A stretch of DNA of 64,000 bases from Trichodelitschia bisporula (GCA_010356995.1 ML996691.1:658211-722210); one strand, 5' to 3'; counted from the first letter of the stretch, positions 21,650-33,360 are shown. The notes: generated from the sequence alone by a model not told the origin. Program-made: numbers and translations.

Positions 21650-23356
21650 CTAGGCCTTCGTACTCTCCTCACTGCCCACCTCGAGCTTGGAGTACTTCAG
21701 CTGCTTAGGTATCTTCCAGTCTCCACTCAAGATGCTCTTCCATATCCCCCACGCACCAGCCAATGGCCAAATCCGCAGCCCCTTCAGCTTCCAGCTCGTC
21801 GCCACCTCCTTCCTTTCCTTCTCCACATCAACTCGCACCTTTTGATACACGCTCGGCAGGTGCGTGGCATTGTACTTCTTGCGCAAATTCTCGTACCACT
21901 TCTTGTCATACATCTCCCAGAACTCGTCTTCCGAGTAGTACGTCTGCGCATAGAACCACTTCATGCCTCCAAGCCGCCGCAGCTCATGCTCCAAGTCGCG
22001 GTTCGCTTCGATGTACTTCTCATGGTTCTTGGGTCCGTAGCCCCACACCCCAATGTTCAGCATCTGTTTGAGTTCGCCACTGGCTTCCGTCTCCGGCGAA
22101 TGCGGGTGGAAAGTGGGCAGCCGGTCCTGCTTAAGAGGGCATAACCACAGGGGGTAAATGCTGAGGGTCGAGTCCGTAAAGTTGATAAACTCCGCTGCTG
22201 AGCGATACGGCAGCGCCAGATCCTGCACCACATACGAAATTGCCTTACCGCTCGCATGCAGCGCGCGATACAGCATACGCGTATGCAGAAAGTCATCTAG
22301 GAACCACCGCGTCACACGGTTAAACGGGAAATGCATGTATTTGAACGCGCTGGCGCCGACCCAGAACCCGCCACGGTCGTAGCGGAAGAGGTACTCGGCG
22401 ATGGGGATGGCCTCCGTAATGGGCACGCTGGGAGTTTTGCGGATTTGGTCCTGGACATGCAGGTAGAACCACGGGTCCCATGGGCGGCTGAAACGTTGAA
22501 CACGCGTGCCGGGTGTAGGCTCATCAGTGAGTTTACCGGACACTATGACGCCCTGGGTTTTGGAGTAGATGATGCCGTCAACGTAGTCCACACCGGGCTC
22601 CTTAGTCATATTGTGCACGGTTGATACGGCCTCTTCAATGCTCGACACAGGATGGTATGTAGTTTCGACGTAGCGATGCGCTTTCTTCAGCTGCAACTCC
22701 ACAAGCGTTGTTACACCGAAGGTGCCCACAGCGCCGGCCGCAGCATGAAACAGATCCGGGTGCTGCTCGTTGGACGCGGTAATCACATCGCCATTGGCCA
22801 GCACCATCTCGACGGAATTGATGGTCTTGTTGAAAAATCCATACTTGAATGAACTGCTCTCGCCGGACGTGCCAGAAAAGCCACCGCCGACAGTGATGCC
22901 AGGGAACTCCATAACGACAGGCGGAACCAAGCCATGCTTCAGCGTAGCGGCAACTAGGCGGTCCATTGGGACATTGGGCTCAACCAGTGCAGTGCGCTTC
23001 GCAACGTCGACTTGCAGTACATGACCCAGTGAGCTAGTGTCTACGAAGCTGGTCCGAGGCAGCACCGTCTGTCGGGTGCTGTTCGTCGAGCCGTGGAATA
23101 TGCGGAAGGGCTCCTTGCGGTCGTAAAAGTGGCGTACTCTGGCCGCAATTTTGGCCACTGCGGCCCGATGGGCTTCCATGAGTTCGGCTTGAGGGGGTTG
23201 TGGTTTTGATGTGGCCTTCGGCGACGGTACACTTTCTGTTGGTAAAAATATCGGGCTTGGGCCAGACGCGCGGGAGTTAACGCGCCGCGGGCTTGGGGAC
23301 GGGCCGGGACTTCGGACGTCAGAAATAGGTAACGATGCTAGTCTGGCCTTCACCAT
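21650..23356 (-). CDS. DHCR24/Diminuto-like FAD-linked oxidoreductase
   Basis: Single-exon gene of 568 aa. The N-terminal third is an FAD-binding (PCMH-type) domain: RIFHGSTNSTR, then LGHVLQVDVAKRTALVEPNV, then the flavin-site segment MEFPGITVGGGFSGTSGESS and YGFFNKTINSVEMVLANGD, roughly residues 75-235. The C-terminal half (WFYLHVQDQIRKT, KYMHFPFNRVTRWFLDDFLHTRMLY, MKWFYAQTYYSEDEFWEMYDK) matches the delta(24)-sterol reductase family, which reduces side-chain sterol double bonds with FAD and NADPH at the ER. Filamentous ascomycetes make ergosterol, so the true substrate of this fungal homologue is uncertain. The first 50 residues are Ser/Pro-rich and show no clear membrane anchor. It ends in an acidic GSEESTKA tail. 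Confidence 0.88.
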   Translation of the reverse strand: MVKARLASLPISDVRSPGPSPSPRRVNSRASGPSPIFLPTESVPSPKATSKPQPPQAELMEAHRAAVAKIAARVRHFYDRKEPFRIFHGSTNSTRQTVLPRTSFVDTSSLGHVLQVDVAKRTALVEPNVPMDRLVAATLKHGLVPPVVMEFPGITVGGGFSGTSGESSSFKYGFFNKTINSVEMVLANGDVITASNEQHPDLFHAAAGAVGTFGVTTLVELQLKKAHRYVETTYHPVSSIEEAVSTVHNMTKEPGVDYVDGIIYSKTQGVIVSGKLTDEPTPGTRVQRFSRPWDPWFYLHVQDQIRKTPSVPITEAIPIAEYLFRYDRGGFWVGASAFKYMHFPFNRVTRWFLDDFLHTRMLYRALHASGKAISYVVQDLALPYRSAAEFINFTDSTLSIYPLWLCPLKQDRLPTFHPHSPETEASGELKQMLNIGVWGYGPKNHEKYIEANRDLEHELRRLGGMKWFYAQTYYSEDEFWEMYDKKWYENLRKKYNATHLPSVYQKVRVDVEKERKEVATSWKLKGLRIWPLAGAWGIWKSILSGDWKIPKQLKYSKLEVGSEESTKA

Positions 23357-23780
23357 AAAAGCCTATGGAAACATTAAAACAAATTATCGTACAAGCTTTC
23401 CTGTCTATATATATACTGCTAGCAATAATGATGTACCAGAACACCGAGTGTGAGAATGGACTCGATCTTGGAGCGAGGCTGAAGAAAAGACGGTGATCTG
23501 TGCGCATTCCGAGTTGATATCCAGGCACGCCAGGCAAATGAGTTCAAGGTAGGATGAGATAGAACAGCAAGTTGAGGCAGAAGAAAATACAAGAGCATGC
23601 CAGGCGGAGACTTTATCGATCAAACGTAATTTTGATAACACCTCTCCGAGAGAGGGTCTCCTTTGCAGTCATGCTCAAAGACCTTCTCGCGGCAACTACC
23701 CCTACAAAGCTCCCCACTACAAAGTGTTCCCGATATTCCACATCACCCTCCTATCTCAACAACTGCATTTGTCTTTCGCA
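23357..23780. other. Divergent promoter region
   Basis: Shared 5' region of the DHCR24-like gene (-) and the small unknown gene (+). An A/T-rich stretch near 23380-23440 includes a TATATATATA run at about 23405-23414, which may serve as a TATA element. No ORF supported. Confidence 0.5.
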
Positions 23781-24099
23781 ATGCACTTCATGTTGAAGGT
23801 CCTCCCTGACTTCCTTCGCCGTCACATTCTGCGGAAGGCCTATCACGCTGAGATGAGAGACTGGAAGAAACACCTGGAGCGGTACGATCAAGTCATGACT
23901 GAATGCGTTGATCCGATGCATTGGCCGTAAGTAGTCCTCTTAGCAAGATTCGTCCTGTCCACACGGCACATTTCCTAACGGTCGCAGTGACGGCGAAGGG
24001 ATGGATATGGAGGCATTGCGCGAGCGCATGCAGGAGGAACACCTACTGGCATACACTAAACACCTTGAGCGCATGGAGACCTTCATGAACTGGGACTAG
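23781..24099 (+). CDS. Small conserved-looking protein of unknown function, 85 aa
   Basis: Exons 23781-23926 and 23988-24099 encode 85 aa. The 61-nt intron has a gtaagt donor, a cctaac branch and a gcag acceptor, and the frame continues exactly across it. I do not recognise a family. The protein is helical, charged and Met-rich, with many Glu, Arg, His and Trp residues (RDWKKHLERYDQVM; MQEEHLLAYTKHLERMETF). It has no Cys pattern, signal peptide or membrane span. A start at 23724 in the same frame would add 19 mostly hydrophobic residues. The short ATG-proximal form looks more natural. The gene is squeezed between two minus-strand genes, 235 bp from the 3' end of the sedolisin. Confidence 0.65.
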
Positions 24100-24334
24100 A
24101 CATAGCTCAGGGTAGGGATAATGTGATTGGGTTGATCCAGAACCACCGAAGCAGATTTGCGGTATTTCACCGCTCGAATTTATCGTAAGTCACCTTGCAC
24201 ATATATATAGGAATCGGTTACTCGCCGCATCATCTTCGACTATGGCCCATAGACCCACAAAGCCTTCACCGCCTCCTCGCGGGAAACTAGGCCCCACCAT
24301 CAATCCACTCCATCCCAGCCGTTCGCAAGTCCAC

Positions 24335-26337
24335 TCAGAATTTGCGGACATTACGTTGGGGTGCGGCAGGCGCAGCGGCCGTTTGCTGAGATAGAGCCAG
24401 TAGCTTCTCAAAGTCCTATTCCTGTTAGCCGTATAAAGTGATTGTTCGGGCGAACCCTACCGGTGTCCCGAAACCAGTGACAGCATCCCAGCCCTTCTGT
24501 GCCTCGAATCCTCGGACACCGCATCCACGAGCGCTACCGCTGGTAACATCGTTGAAAGCAGAGGACGCCGTCCCGTAAATCCATGGGTTCAAAAAGCCTA
24601 GCGGGGGTTTGCCGGACGCGATGCGGTCATCGTTGAGCAGCGAGAAGATGCTAGCGACCGCTGGAGTAGAGGCGCTAGTGCCATCAACACGGATGGTGCT
24701 CCCGTGATAGATGACAAAGTAGCGCACTGACTGGCCTGCAATGTCCGGGTACGCGCGGCCACTGGCATTGTAGAGGTTCGACCAGGTCTTGTTCACGGAC
24801 GGCACATAGGCGTCCACAACGGTCTTTTGGTAGGCAGGCTGCGGGAAGTAGTCGCTGAAGCCACCTCCGCTGTAAAAGCTCCCATCGGCGGCGGCAACCT
24901 CGGGGTTAAAGTTCATGGTGCCACCAACGGTGGTCACATAGGGGCAACTGGCGGGGAAGGACTGCATGAAGCGCCTCGTGGTGCTCCCCTTGACAGGCGT
25001 AACGCACATGTTATCTTTTTGGTTGCGGGACGCCCTCCCAACGCCATTGTCACCACTGGCGAAGAGGACCGACACACCCTTTGAGCCGAGTTTCGCGAAT
25101 TCCTGACAAACTCGCACGGCGTAATCCTTTGGCACGGAGAGCTCATCGTCACCATATGAAGTGGTGATAACCTGCGGCAGATCTGCTTGTGGGATGGTCT
25201 GCATATGCTGAACCCACTCGGCGTACGGTTCGTTGGTGTTGGGATCCAAATCGGCGTTCTCAGCCAGAGGTGGCCGGCCGCCGACTTGGTAGGCAATGAT
25301 CTTCGTTGGGTAGACAAGGCCAATGATGGCCTGGCCGTCCAGGGCACCCTCAGTCCCGTGGCCTGAAGGCCAAGTGCTCTGCGGGTTTGTGCCATTGTTA
25401 ACCAGGACAAAGTTGATATTTGCATTCGTGACATCTGGGCGATACTTCTTGACGAAGGCTGCAACATCTTGCAGATTCGTATATTCTTCGAGGTAGTTCG
25501 TGAATCCAATTCTGTTCTTCTCAGGTGCCTTGACCTTGTAGTTGGCGGTTTTGTACAGGTTCCTCAAGCAGGTAGGGGTGATTCCGGAAGTTAGGCAGCC
25601 TGCGGGGGCCGCGTCCGGAGCACCTCCCTCGGCCGTGAACAAAGCTTTTGCGGCAAAGTCACCGGACAGAGGGACGAACTTCTCGGGAGTGACGCCATCC
25701 TCGGCAGCAGGCATGACCAAGGAACGCTGAGGGATGGGCCGAAAGAATGAGCTTGTCGGCTGAATCGTATCAATGTGCTCGTGCAGATGCGCTGGAAGTG
25801 ACCACTGCGGGGTCCGGACGAGCTTGGAACCATCTTCATGCTTGAAGACAGTGTAGTCCGTGTTCAGCAAAAGGTTCGCCTGGCGGACTGGAACAGCTAG
25901 ATGAATCCATTCCTTGGCCGAACTGTAACTCAGGGCCCCCGCTGTGAAGCCATGATCCTCAAGCCATTCATGCACCAGGTCCAGGGCCTCCTTCTTCGGC
26001 TTCACCAACTCGTCCACCTGCTTGGACGTGAGGTGCTTTCCGTAACGAGGGTGGCTTGGATCAGACACTGGATTGAAGCGATGTTAATGCCCAAAACTCC
26101 ATTGGATGGGGAAAAAGAACCTTCGTAAAGTTGCCTCTCCAGCTCATCAAACCGCCCCTGCTTAACCGCGATGCTTAACTTGATGACATGATCCTCCGGA
26201 GCCGGTCCAAGGGCCTCCCATCCCTCAGGGAGCGGGTGAGCCTCTTTAACAGCATAAAGAGAGCGTGTTCGCAGCGGCTTGCTGACAGCTGCATCTGCCG
26301 CAGCCAGAAGCGCAAGAAGGTGGGTAAAGGCCACCAT
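24335..26337 (-). CDS. Secreted sedolisin (S53, tripeptidyl-peptidase type)
   Basis: Exons 26337-26121, 26067-24461 and 24415-24335 encode a 634-aa pre-pro-enzyme. An N-terminal signal peptide (AFTHLLALLAAADAAVS) is followed by the S53 activation domain (KQGRFDELERQLYEVSDPSH, ARYGKHL-like) up to about residue 225. The catalytic domain shows the sedolisin triad: Glu about 312 and Asp about 316 in GTEGALDGQ, and Ser about 537 in DGTSASTPA. The oxyanion Asp is about 412 (FASGDNG). The C-terminal calcium-site region reads NDVTSGSARGCG, then GWDAVTGFGTPDF. These enzymes work at acid pH and release tripeptides or act as endopeptidases outside the cell. The 45-nt last intron is required to reach the family's GFGTPDF motif; without it the frame ends early. 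Intron 1 uses a weak gttctt donor. Confidence 0.94.
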
Positions 26338-27542
26338 TTCCGCTAATCTGGAGGAGAATAGCTGGTGGAGGAAGCGAGGGTAAGAATCACCGGATTAGAC
26401 GAAGGGCGAGAACGACGGGATTAAAAGAACGACGGACACGGCAACATAAGAATGCGCGGCTAAGCCTTTGGGATGCGACGGGCCCAGGCGACGAGCTCAA
26501 TGCGCAGATGGAGGGACCCGAAAAGGGTATTTCAACACTTACATGAAGGCATGGAGCCCTGAGCTAGACAGGAACTGGATGCGATCAACTCGCCCGCGCA
26601 GGGTTGGCAAGAGCCTCATAGCAGATATCGGCTCAATTGGAGACATGCTTGAAAGGACGATAGTCGATTGCTGCACTTTAATGGGTACTCAACGACCAAT
26701 CAGAGCACTGAAGGCGCATAAGAGCACTGGCTGGACGCGGAGAGCTGTACCTGATTAATGTAAATTGGCCGTCTGATACGCAGGGATGTTCCTTTAGGCC
26801 AAGCGAAAGGTACGTCTATTTCACTATACGGATGGTGTATGGTCCACATGGAGATTGGAATGTGTTCGTAGGGGGCCGAAGAGCAGGGCCAAGTACGGCC
26901 TCGTAAGGGTGAAATGCTGATGGAGATCGACGAGATAGAGCCCAGAACTTGGAAGATCTTGGACTACAGTATTTAGATCTACGACAAACTCACTACCGAG
27001 TTGGCAAATAGGGACGAGAGAATACAGATGTAGCGGATAGACAGAGTTTCCTTTACCCGAGATAGAACAAGAGAGGGGGTGGGGATCAGAAGGGGTTGCC
27101 TGAAGGATGTTTGAGTTGAAACCCCCACTGACCTTTCCCCGACTTTTGCCTTCGGCTTGGAACAACTTGAGATTCCGGCGGAGCTTCGAAATTTGTTGGT
27201 GTTACGGGTACGGTACGGGTACGGTACGGGTACGGTACGAGTAGTGGCTGAGTACGGTATGCCGTCGGATGATGTTCCATCAGCGTGGCGCAGCCAGAGG
27301 AGGAGGGGTGAGGGATGAGCTTGGCTCCTTGGCGTTTATGGGTCCAAAGCCGAGCGGCGCCTGATGACGAAGCTCTCGTCTTGCCTTAGGTTGTGCCTGT
27401 TCTCACTGTTCCGCGAACTACTCCAGGCAGTAGTTTTCTATATCTGCTTGCTCACCCTTTCTTTGTCCTCCTTCGAAAAGAACCTCTAGGCTTCTCTTCC
27501 AGTGGACCTAGCAAGGCGCTTATTTTTCTCGTTCCCTTCGCC
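26338..27542. other. Divergent intergenic region (sedolisin/fimbrin)
   Basis: Shared 5' region of two divergent genes. It carries an 11-bp GTACGG tandem repeat at 27203-27235 and a CT-rich leader before the fimbrin ATG. No ORF supported. Confidence 0.5.
27203..27238. repeat. 11-bp tandem repeat (TACGGGTACGG), 3 copies
   Basis: Exact copies at 27203, 27214 and 27225, followed by a partial fourth. It lies about 300 bp upstream of the fimbrin start codon. The same GTACGGTA core recurs elsewhere in the window. Confidence 0.85.
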
Positions 27543-29662
27543 ATGAACGTCATCAAACTGCAGAGGTTTGACCCTCCCTCTTCCCCCCCCCCGCACTTCG
27601 CTCCCCAGTTTGCGCTGACCTCCCCGTGTTAGAAAGTACCCGCAATTCCAACAGAGCGACATCTTCAGTCTGCAAGATGCTTTCCGCAAGTTGGATGTCG
27701 ACGACAAGGGTTACTTGGACGAAGCTAGTACCATCCGCGCCGTTCAGAACAGCGAACGCCAGCCGTACGATGTCGTGCGACAGGCGCTGAAGGAAGTAGA
27801 GCTTGACAGCTCGAGGCGCGTAGAACTCGAGGACTATGTCGACGTGGGTCAACGGTTATCCGGGGCCATTGCATTTGGCTAAGAGTTCGTTCCAGCTTAT
27901 CGCGAGACTGCGCAACTCCTCACCGGCTCAGAAGCGCATGAACACTGGAGGTGCGAAGCCAGCAGCTTTCGGCGCCAGCCCTTCCGCTCCTTCTCATGCT
28001 TCTCGCGGCAGCATTGGCGGCAGCGGAGGTGGCCGGATACAGGTCCAAGGCTCTTCTGCGAACGTGACGCATACCATCAACGAAGACGAGCGCACGGAAT
28101 TCACCAGGCACATCAACGCGGTTCTTGCCGGTGATCCCGACATTGGCCATCTGCTTCCCTTCCCGACCGATACGTTCGAAATGTTCGACCATTGCAAAGA
28201 CGGCCTCGTGTTGGCGAAATTGATCAACGACAGCGTGCCTGATACCATTGATGAACGTGTTCTGAATCGTCCGGGGAGGAAGATCAAGCAGCTCAATGCC
28301 TTCCACATGTCGGAGAATCTCAACATCGTAATTGAGTCTTCCAAGGGCATTGGATGCTCCGTAGTGAATATTGGTAGTCAAGATATTATTGAGGTCCGGG
28401 AGCACCTTATCCTAGGATTGATATGGCAAATCATCAGACGGGGTCTGCTCGGCAAGATCGACATCAAGCTGCACCCGGAACTCTATCGGTTGCTAGAGGA
28501 GGATGAGACCCTCGAACAGTTCCTGCGGCTGCCTCCAGAGCAGATTTTGCTGCGCTGGTTCAACTACCACCTGAAGAACGCTAAGTGGCCTCGCACGTAC
28601 GTGCCATCTTGAACACCGCTTGACTATCTGCTTACAATCGAAAGGGTTACCAACTTCTCAACGGACGTCAAGGATGGAGAAAACTACACGGTTTTACTTA
28701 ACCAGTTGGCGCCGGAGGTGTGCTCAAGAGCTCCTTTACAAACTCGCGACCTTCTTCAGCGGGCCGAGCAGGTGCTGGACAATGCGGATAGGCTCGACTG
28801 TCGCAAGTTCCTCACCCCGACGTCTCTGGTGGCCGGGAATCCCAAGCTCAATCTCGCTTTTGTTGCTAATCTCTTCAACACGCACCCGGGTCTTGATCCC
28901 ATCACGGAGGAGGAGAAGGCCGATATCGAAGATTTCGATGCTGAAGGAGAGCGCGAAGCACGCGTCTTTACCCTCTGGCTCAATTCTCTCGACGTGAAGC
29001 CTGTCGTGCAGTCCTTCTTTGACGACCTGCGCGACGGCGCCGCTCTCCTCCAAGCTTACGAAAAGGTCATTCCCGGAAGCGTCAACTTCCGTTATGTGAA
29101 CAAGCCTCCTTCCTCCGGGGGCGAAATGTCACGCTTCAAGGCCATTGAGAACACCAATTACGCCATAGAGATTGGGAAGCAAAATGGGTTCTCGCTTGTT
29201 GGTGTCCAGGGGGCCGACATCACGGATGGGCAGCGCACACTGACCCTCGGCATGGTGTGGCAACTGATGCGCCGCGACATCGTGTCAACGCTGACAAACT
29301 TGGCGCGTCGCCTGGGCAAGCGCGAGATCTCGGATGCGGACATGGTTAAGTGGGCCAACGATATGTCTCGTAAAGGCGGGCAGACGTCGGCAATCCGTGG
29401 CTTCAAAGACCAGTCTCTCGGCAACGGCATCTTCCTGCTTGATGTACTCAATGGCATGAAGAGCTCGTACGTTGACTACGAGCTTGTTGCGCCTGGCCGG
29501 ACGCCGGAGGAGTCGTACATGAATGCTAAGCTCGCTATTAGCATTGCGCGTAAGATGGGAGCTACCATTTGGCTGGTGCCAGAGGACATTTGCGCGGTGC
29601 GGAGCCGCTTGATTACCACTTTCATTGGCAGCTTGATGAACACCTACGAGAAGATGAACTGA
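27543..29662 (+). CDS. Fimbrin/plastin (Sac6-type actin bundler)
   Basis: Exons 27543-27565, 27633-27843, 27896-28596 and 28645-29662 encode 650 aa, the usual length for fungal fimbrin. The N-terminus MNVIKLQRKYPQFQ leads into an EF-hand-like pair (LDVDDKGYLDEAS at about residues 30-42, ELDSSRRVELEDYVD at about 65-80). A Gly/Ser-rich linker follows. Four calponin-homology domains form two actin-binding modules, starting at about residues 140, 270, 395 and 515. Landmarks are CKDGLVLAKLINDSVPDTID, WFNYHLKNAKW, SFFDDLRDGAALLQAYEKV and GIFLLDVLNGMKSSYVDYEL. It cross-links actin filaments in endocytic patches and the apical collar of hyphae. All three introns are 48-67 nt and each junction restores a family motif. 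Confidence 0.96.
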
Positions 29663-30179
29663 GTAGTTTCTGCGACTGATTGAATGCGCGCTTCAAAAAG
29701 AGGGACCGCTTGAATGGAGGAGTGTGTATTGACTGCGAGGGAATTCCCAGTGCACTCTGCAGTTACTGAAACCGATTTGAGCCTTGCCATAACAGTTCTC
29801 AAGTCTTTCGTGTGGCCGAACTGCCTTGCCTTGACGTTTAGTTCGGCCTTCTACTCCCAGTTTGCCTTGGTGCGGCCTCCCTGCCCGGTTCCGGCCGCAG
29901 CAGGTCCGCTTTAACCCTGCAGTAGGGCCTCTGTAAGCACGTAAACTTGAGTTTGTATGGGGATCCACGTGAATCCTTATGTTAGCTCCTGAACATAGCA
30001 GCGGTGGTCCGTGGCAGGGGGAATTCCGTGGATCAGCCTCCTAGCTCATGGGCAGCACATGGGCATCCTCATCGTTCCGCAATTCTCAGCTTCATTCATT
30101 GCTGGATTATTCATCCAGTACTAGGATATCACAAAAACGCACTTATTTACAAGAAAGCGATCCTCGATCCAAACCATCC
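29663..30179. other. Convergent intergenic region
   Basis: 3' flanks of fimbrin (+) and the small secreted protein (-). Nothing recognised. Confidence 0.5.
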
Positions 30180-30770
30180 CTACGCGGGAGTAGCCTCAGC
30201 CTCGGCAGCCTTGCCTCTCCAACCATTGTTACCCCAAGCGCCATTATTCCCATAATTGCCACCATTGTTATTCCACGGCTGGGCCGGGGCATTGTTGTAT
30301 CCGTATGTCGGCCCCGGCCCGTTCACAATGACTGTCACCGTTGGTGTCGGCCTAAGCAAGTTAAGCGGGTTCAGCGCCGCCGCCGCATCGGCAATGTTGT
30401 TCCCAATCTGCGTGCCGACGCTCTGCGCAATACCGCCGAGGACCGCGCCCTCGAGCGCGCCCAACGCACCGCCGACGCCTGGCCCAGGCCCACCGCGAGG
30501 GGGCCCGCCGGGACCCGGCCCGCCAAAGCCTGGCCTGGGCCCGGGCCCGCCGCCGGGGGGACCGCCGTGAGGGGGGCCACCTGTGGAAGTTAATATTTGC
30601 ACCTGAAAGAGCGTGGGATGAGGGGACGCACCACGACCGCCGCCGCCGCGGGGGCCTTGCTCCTGGACTTCAGGGGAGGCGTCGGTGTTAACTTCCGCTT
30701 CGACCGCCTGGTTGGCGAGCGGGACAGCGGCGGCGAGGGCGACGAGGCCGAGGAAGATGGAGAAACGCAT
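30180..30770 (-). CDS. Small secreted Gly/Pro-rich protein
   Basis: Starts at the ATG whose A is base 30770, giving 179 aa if the 51-nt intron 30631-30581 is removed or 196 aa if retained (it is in frame and stop-free). The intron has a gtgcgt donor, an attaac branch and a cacag acceptor. Its removal joins two Gly-rich segments, so splicing is favoured. A clear signal peptide (MRFSIFLGLVALAAAVPLA) is followed by a short acidic stretch, then a Gly/Pro-rich region built of GGPP/GPGPG units. A small Ala/Asn-rich helix comes next (AQSVGTQIGNNIADAAAAL), and the C-terminus is Asn/Gly/Trp-rich (NNNGGNYGNNGAWGNNGW). There are no cysteines. No family is recognised. It could be a cell-wall or surface protein or a secreted effector candidate. 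Confidence 0.75.
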   Translation of the reverse strand: MRFSIFLGLVALAAAVPLANQAVEAEVNTDASPEVQEQGPRGGGGRGASPHPTLFQVQILTSTGGPPHGGPPGGGPGPRPGFGGPGPGGPPRGGPGPGVGGALGALEGAVLGGIAQSVGTQIGNNIADAAAALNPLNLLRPTPTVTVIVNGPGPTYGYNNAPAQPWNNNGGNYGNNGAWGNNGWRGKAAEAEATPA

Positions 30771-33360
30771 GCTGATGGGTTGGAACGGGGGCTTTTGAAG
30801 GAGTGACTGGAAGGAATGTGGAGGTGGCGATGCGTCCGAAGTGTTCGGCATTGGGGAGTCTTATATACATCCCAAACGCAATGTGCTCCCCTGGCCATAG
30901 CGGAGAAGCAGGAGCCTCGGGATGCTCAACTGCCCCCCCCCCCTACCAAGCCCATGGCATATTTTGCACCCAAAAGGTACCTTGAACCTAGTAGTGCGGG
31001 TGATCCAGACACAATAGAATTGGAGAGCTGGACACATAACAATCAAAGGGGAAAGATCCTCCGCCTGGGGCACGAACTTCGAGCCGCATGTAATCAACAC
31101 GAAAAGACGACAGCGCCAGTGGATCTTACTCGCACGCATGCGAACCCGAGGATCATGGCACTATGGCAGATTAAGATTTTCGTATGCGAGCCCTCGAAAC
31201 AGGAGCCCCGGGAGAGAGATCGACCATTGTCGATGATCTATGATTGGAATGGGTTTTTGGTCGCCTGGACCTGACCGAGTATCCGACAGCTTTGTCTCTG
31301 AAGCCGGAAAGTGCGCAAAGAACAGTACATACGTTTTCGGCCGAGACTGACACCATGGAAAGCTATGGTATTTCTCTGCTGAACAACGGGCTGCCCCCGG
31401 GGGGATCGTACCTGGCTAGCCAGGGCTTCGGGTCACAACATGGGCCATGGTGGTGCCTAGAGCGATCTTGAACCCTATTCTTAGCAGAGGTTTAGGTATG
31501 GATGTCCTGCCAACCACATCTGTCGTGAGAGTTTTGGATGGCCAAGACTCACACGACGCCTTTGGTGTGTTCACTTGAAAGGGTTGGGAGAGAGAACCGA
31601 GCCCGATGACCAGTGAGAAGAAAGGAAGTATTGGGTGGTGATGGTACCTAATTTCATCTTGTAGATTAGGTATAATTCTGACAGCAATATATCAGTGTTC
31701 CCCTTAATGGCCCTAACGGGGCTACTGCACACCCTGGAGGAGCACAGGCGAGACGAGACGTCAGCTACGGTGAGTGCGCCCCGAAGGACTCGTGGACCTG
31801 GCATCAAGTAAAATGGGCTTGAGTCTCAACAGCCGTCATGGATGACGATCTACTGGCGAAGTTACAGAGTGTCGGCCATGAATACGGAGGGCCATGGCCT
31901 TGCGATGGAGGTCGTGGTGGTGACGTTTTGAGACTTGAGTTGCAGTAAGCACATCATAGTGGGGTAAGGCCGTATCCTAGGTTTTGGATTGAAGTACAGT
32001 AACAGGCAATCCCCGTAGAATCGCCGTTCTCGAAGATGGAAATATGTCACAATGGACAGCCGCGAGATCCAGAAGCACAGTAGAATTTAGATGAAATCTG
32101 AGATGCGTGCGTACGGCACGGTACGGTAGCACGTCTTGCGATGGCGTTTCTAAATTAGGGTCGGTTTCCCCCTCTCTGTGAAGTGAAAGATCTCGGGCGG
32201 GCCTGATATGGGAGAACTAAATGCTAAGGCCGATTGAGGAATTGATCCCGAGGTGATGGGATGAGGTCAACCCGGTGTACCAAAGAACTGTCACGTGAGA
32301 AGCAGGCTCAGGACAAGGCACCTGAAGTCGTATGGCTTGGAACAATGAAGACCACGGTACGAAAGAATCAGTATTTGCTTGAAAGCGTGGATTAGATACG
32401 ATACTTTGTCTGGTACCGGATTCCGATATGAAAGAAAGAAATAAATAAATAAAGAAGCAAAGCACGTGAGACACCTTCTCTCACACCCAAACTGTGGCGC
32501 AGCAGTTATTCAGCACGGCTTGGCGAGGTGGCCGTAGTGGCGTATGGGCCACGAGAGCGAGACGCTCTGACCAGTCATGCGCTGACAAACTCTGCCAACC
32601 TTTCCGGCGCCGTCCACCCGTCCTGCTCTTTGTCTCCTCCTAACCTGGCCTCCACCTTCTTCTTCTTCCCTTTCACCTCTTCCTTCGCCTTTCAACCTTC
32701 GCTCTCCATCTTCATCATCAACCCCCCCATCATCCTCTCTCGAATCTCGTTCTTGTCAAACTCCACCCCACCATTTCCCTTACTTTTGACCCTCAAAACC
32801 GGGCTCCCTCCCTCATACCCCACACAAAACAACTTGTCCTCATTCCAGCCATCTGGTGTTCTGACCGTCTTTGCACACTCATCCGCACCGTACCGGCGTT
32901 CAGAAGGTGAGGCCGTTAGTACTAAGCAGATCATTCGAGGGCTTGGTGCGCGGAAAGATAGCAGTAATACGCGTAGGAAGTGGTTCCGGACAATTTCACA
33001 GTTGAAGGGTGGCTATGTGCACACTGTCCGATCTGTTCTTCTGCTGAATCCCCACTTCACGTTCACGACGTTCTGTAAAAGCTTTGTCTTTTCTCCTTGT
33101 GCACACTCCTAGTTGCTTGAGAGCTTTCTCGAGCATTGTCACAATCAAATTCACCTTCCGCTGTTGACTCAGGAATTGTCCGGGCTCCTTTGCGCAGAGA
33201 TTCTTGACGGTCAACCAACACCCTCTGATTCACACAACATCAGTCGTTCTTGCGCCAGCAACCCGTGCGACCGTCACGGACATCAGTTGCGTACCACGCT
33301 CTCAGTCTCGACGCCGACCTTGAATTCGAGCCTTCGCAATCCCGACACACCCCTCTCAAG
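30771..33360. other. Divergent intergenic region, 2.6 kb
   Basis: Between the secreted-protein gene (-) and the Mpe1-like gene (+). A C/T-rich region at 32600-32860 probably belongs to the Mpe1 promoter or leader. The frames at 31244-31471 and 32528-33112 show no domain and are not accepted as genes. A GTACGGTA motif is present at 32121. Confidence 0.5.

Noticed and set aside
30048-30593. Pro/Ala/Arg-rich plus-strand frames
   Set aside because: Shadows of the Gly/Pro-rich secreted protein on the other strand.
32521-32600. tRNA-like start (GGCGAGGTGGCCG)
   Set aside because: No matching T arm or acceptor 3' strand within tRNA length.
32528-33112. 194-residue plus-strand frame
   Set aside because: Ser/Pro/Phe-rich translation of a pyrimidine-rich leader; no ATG context, domain or splice support.
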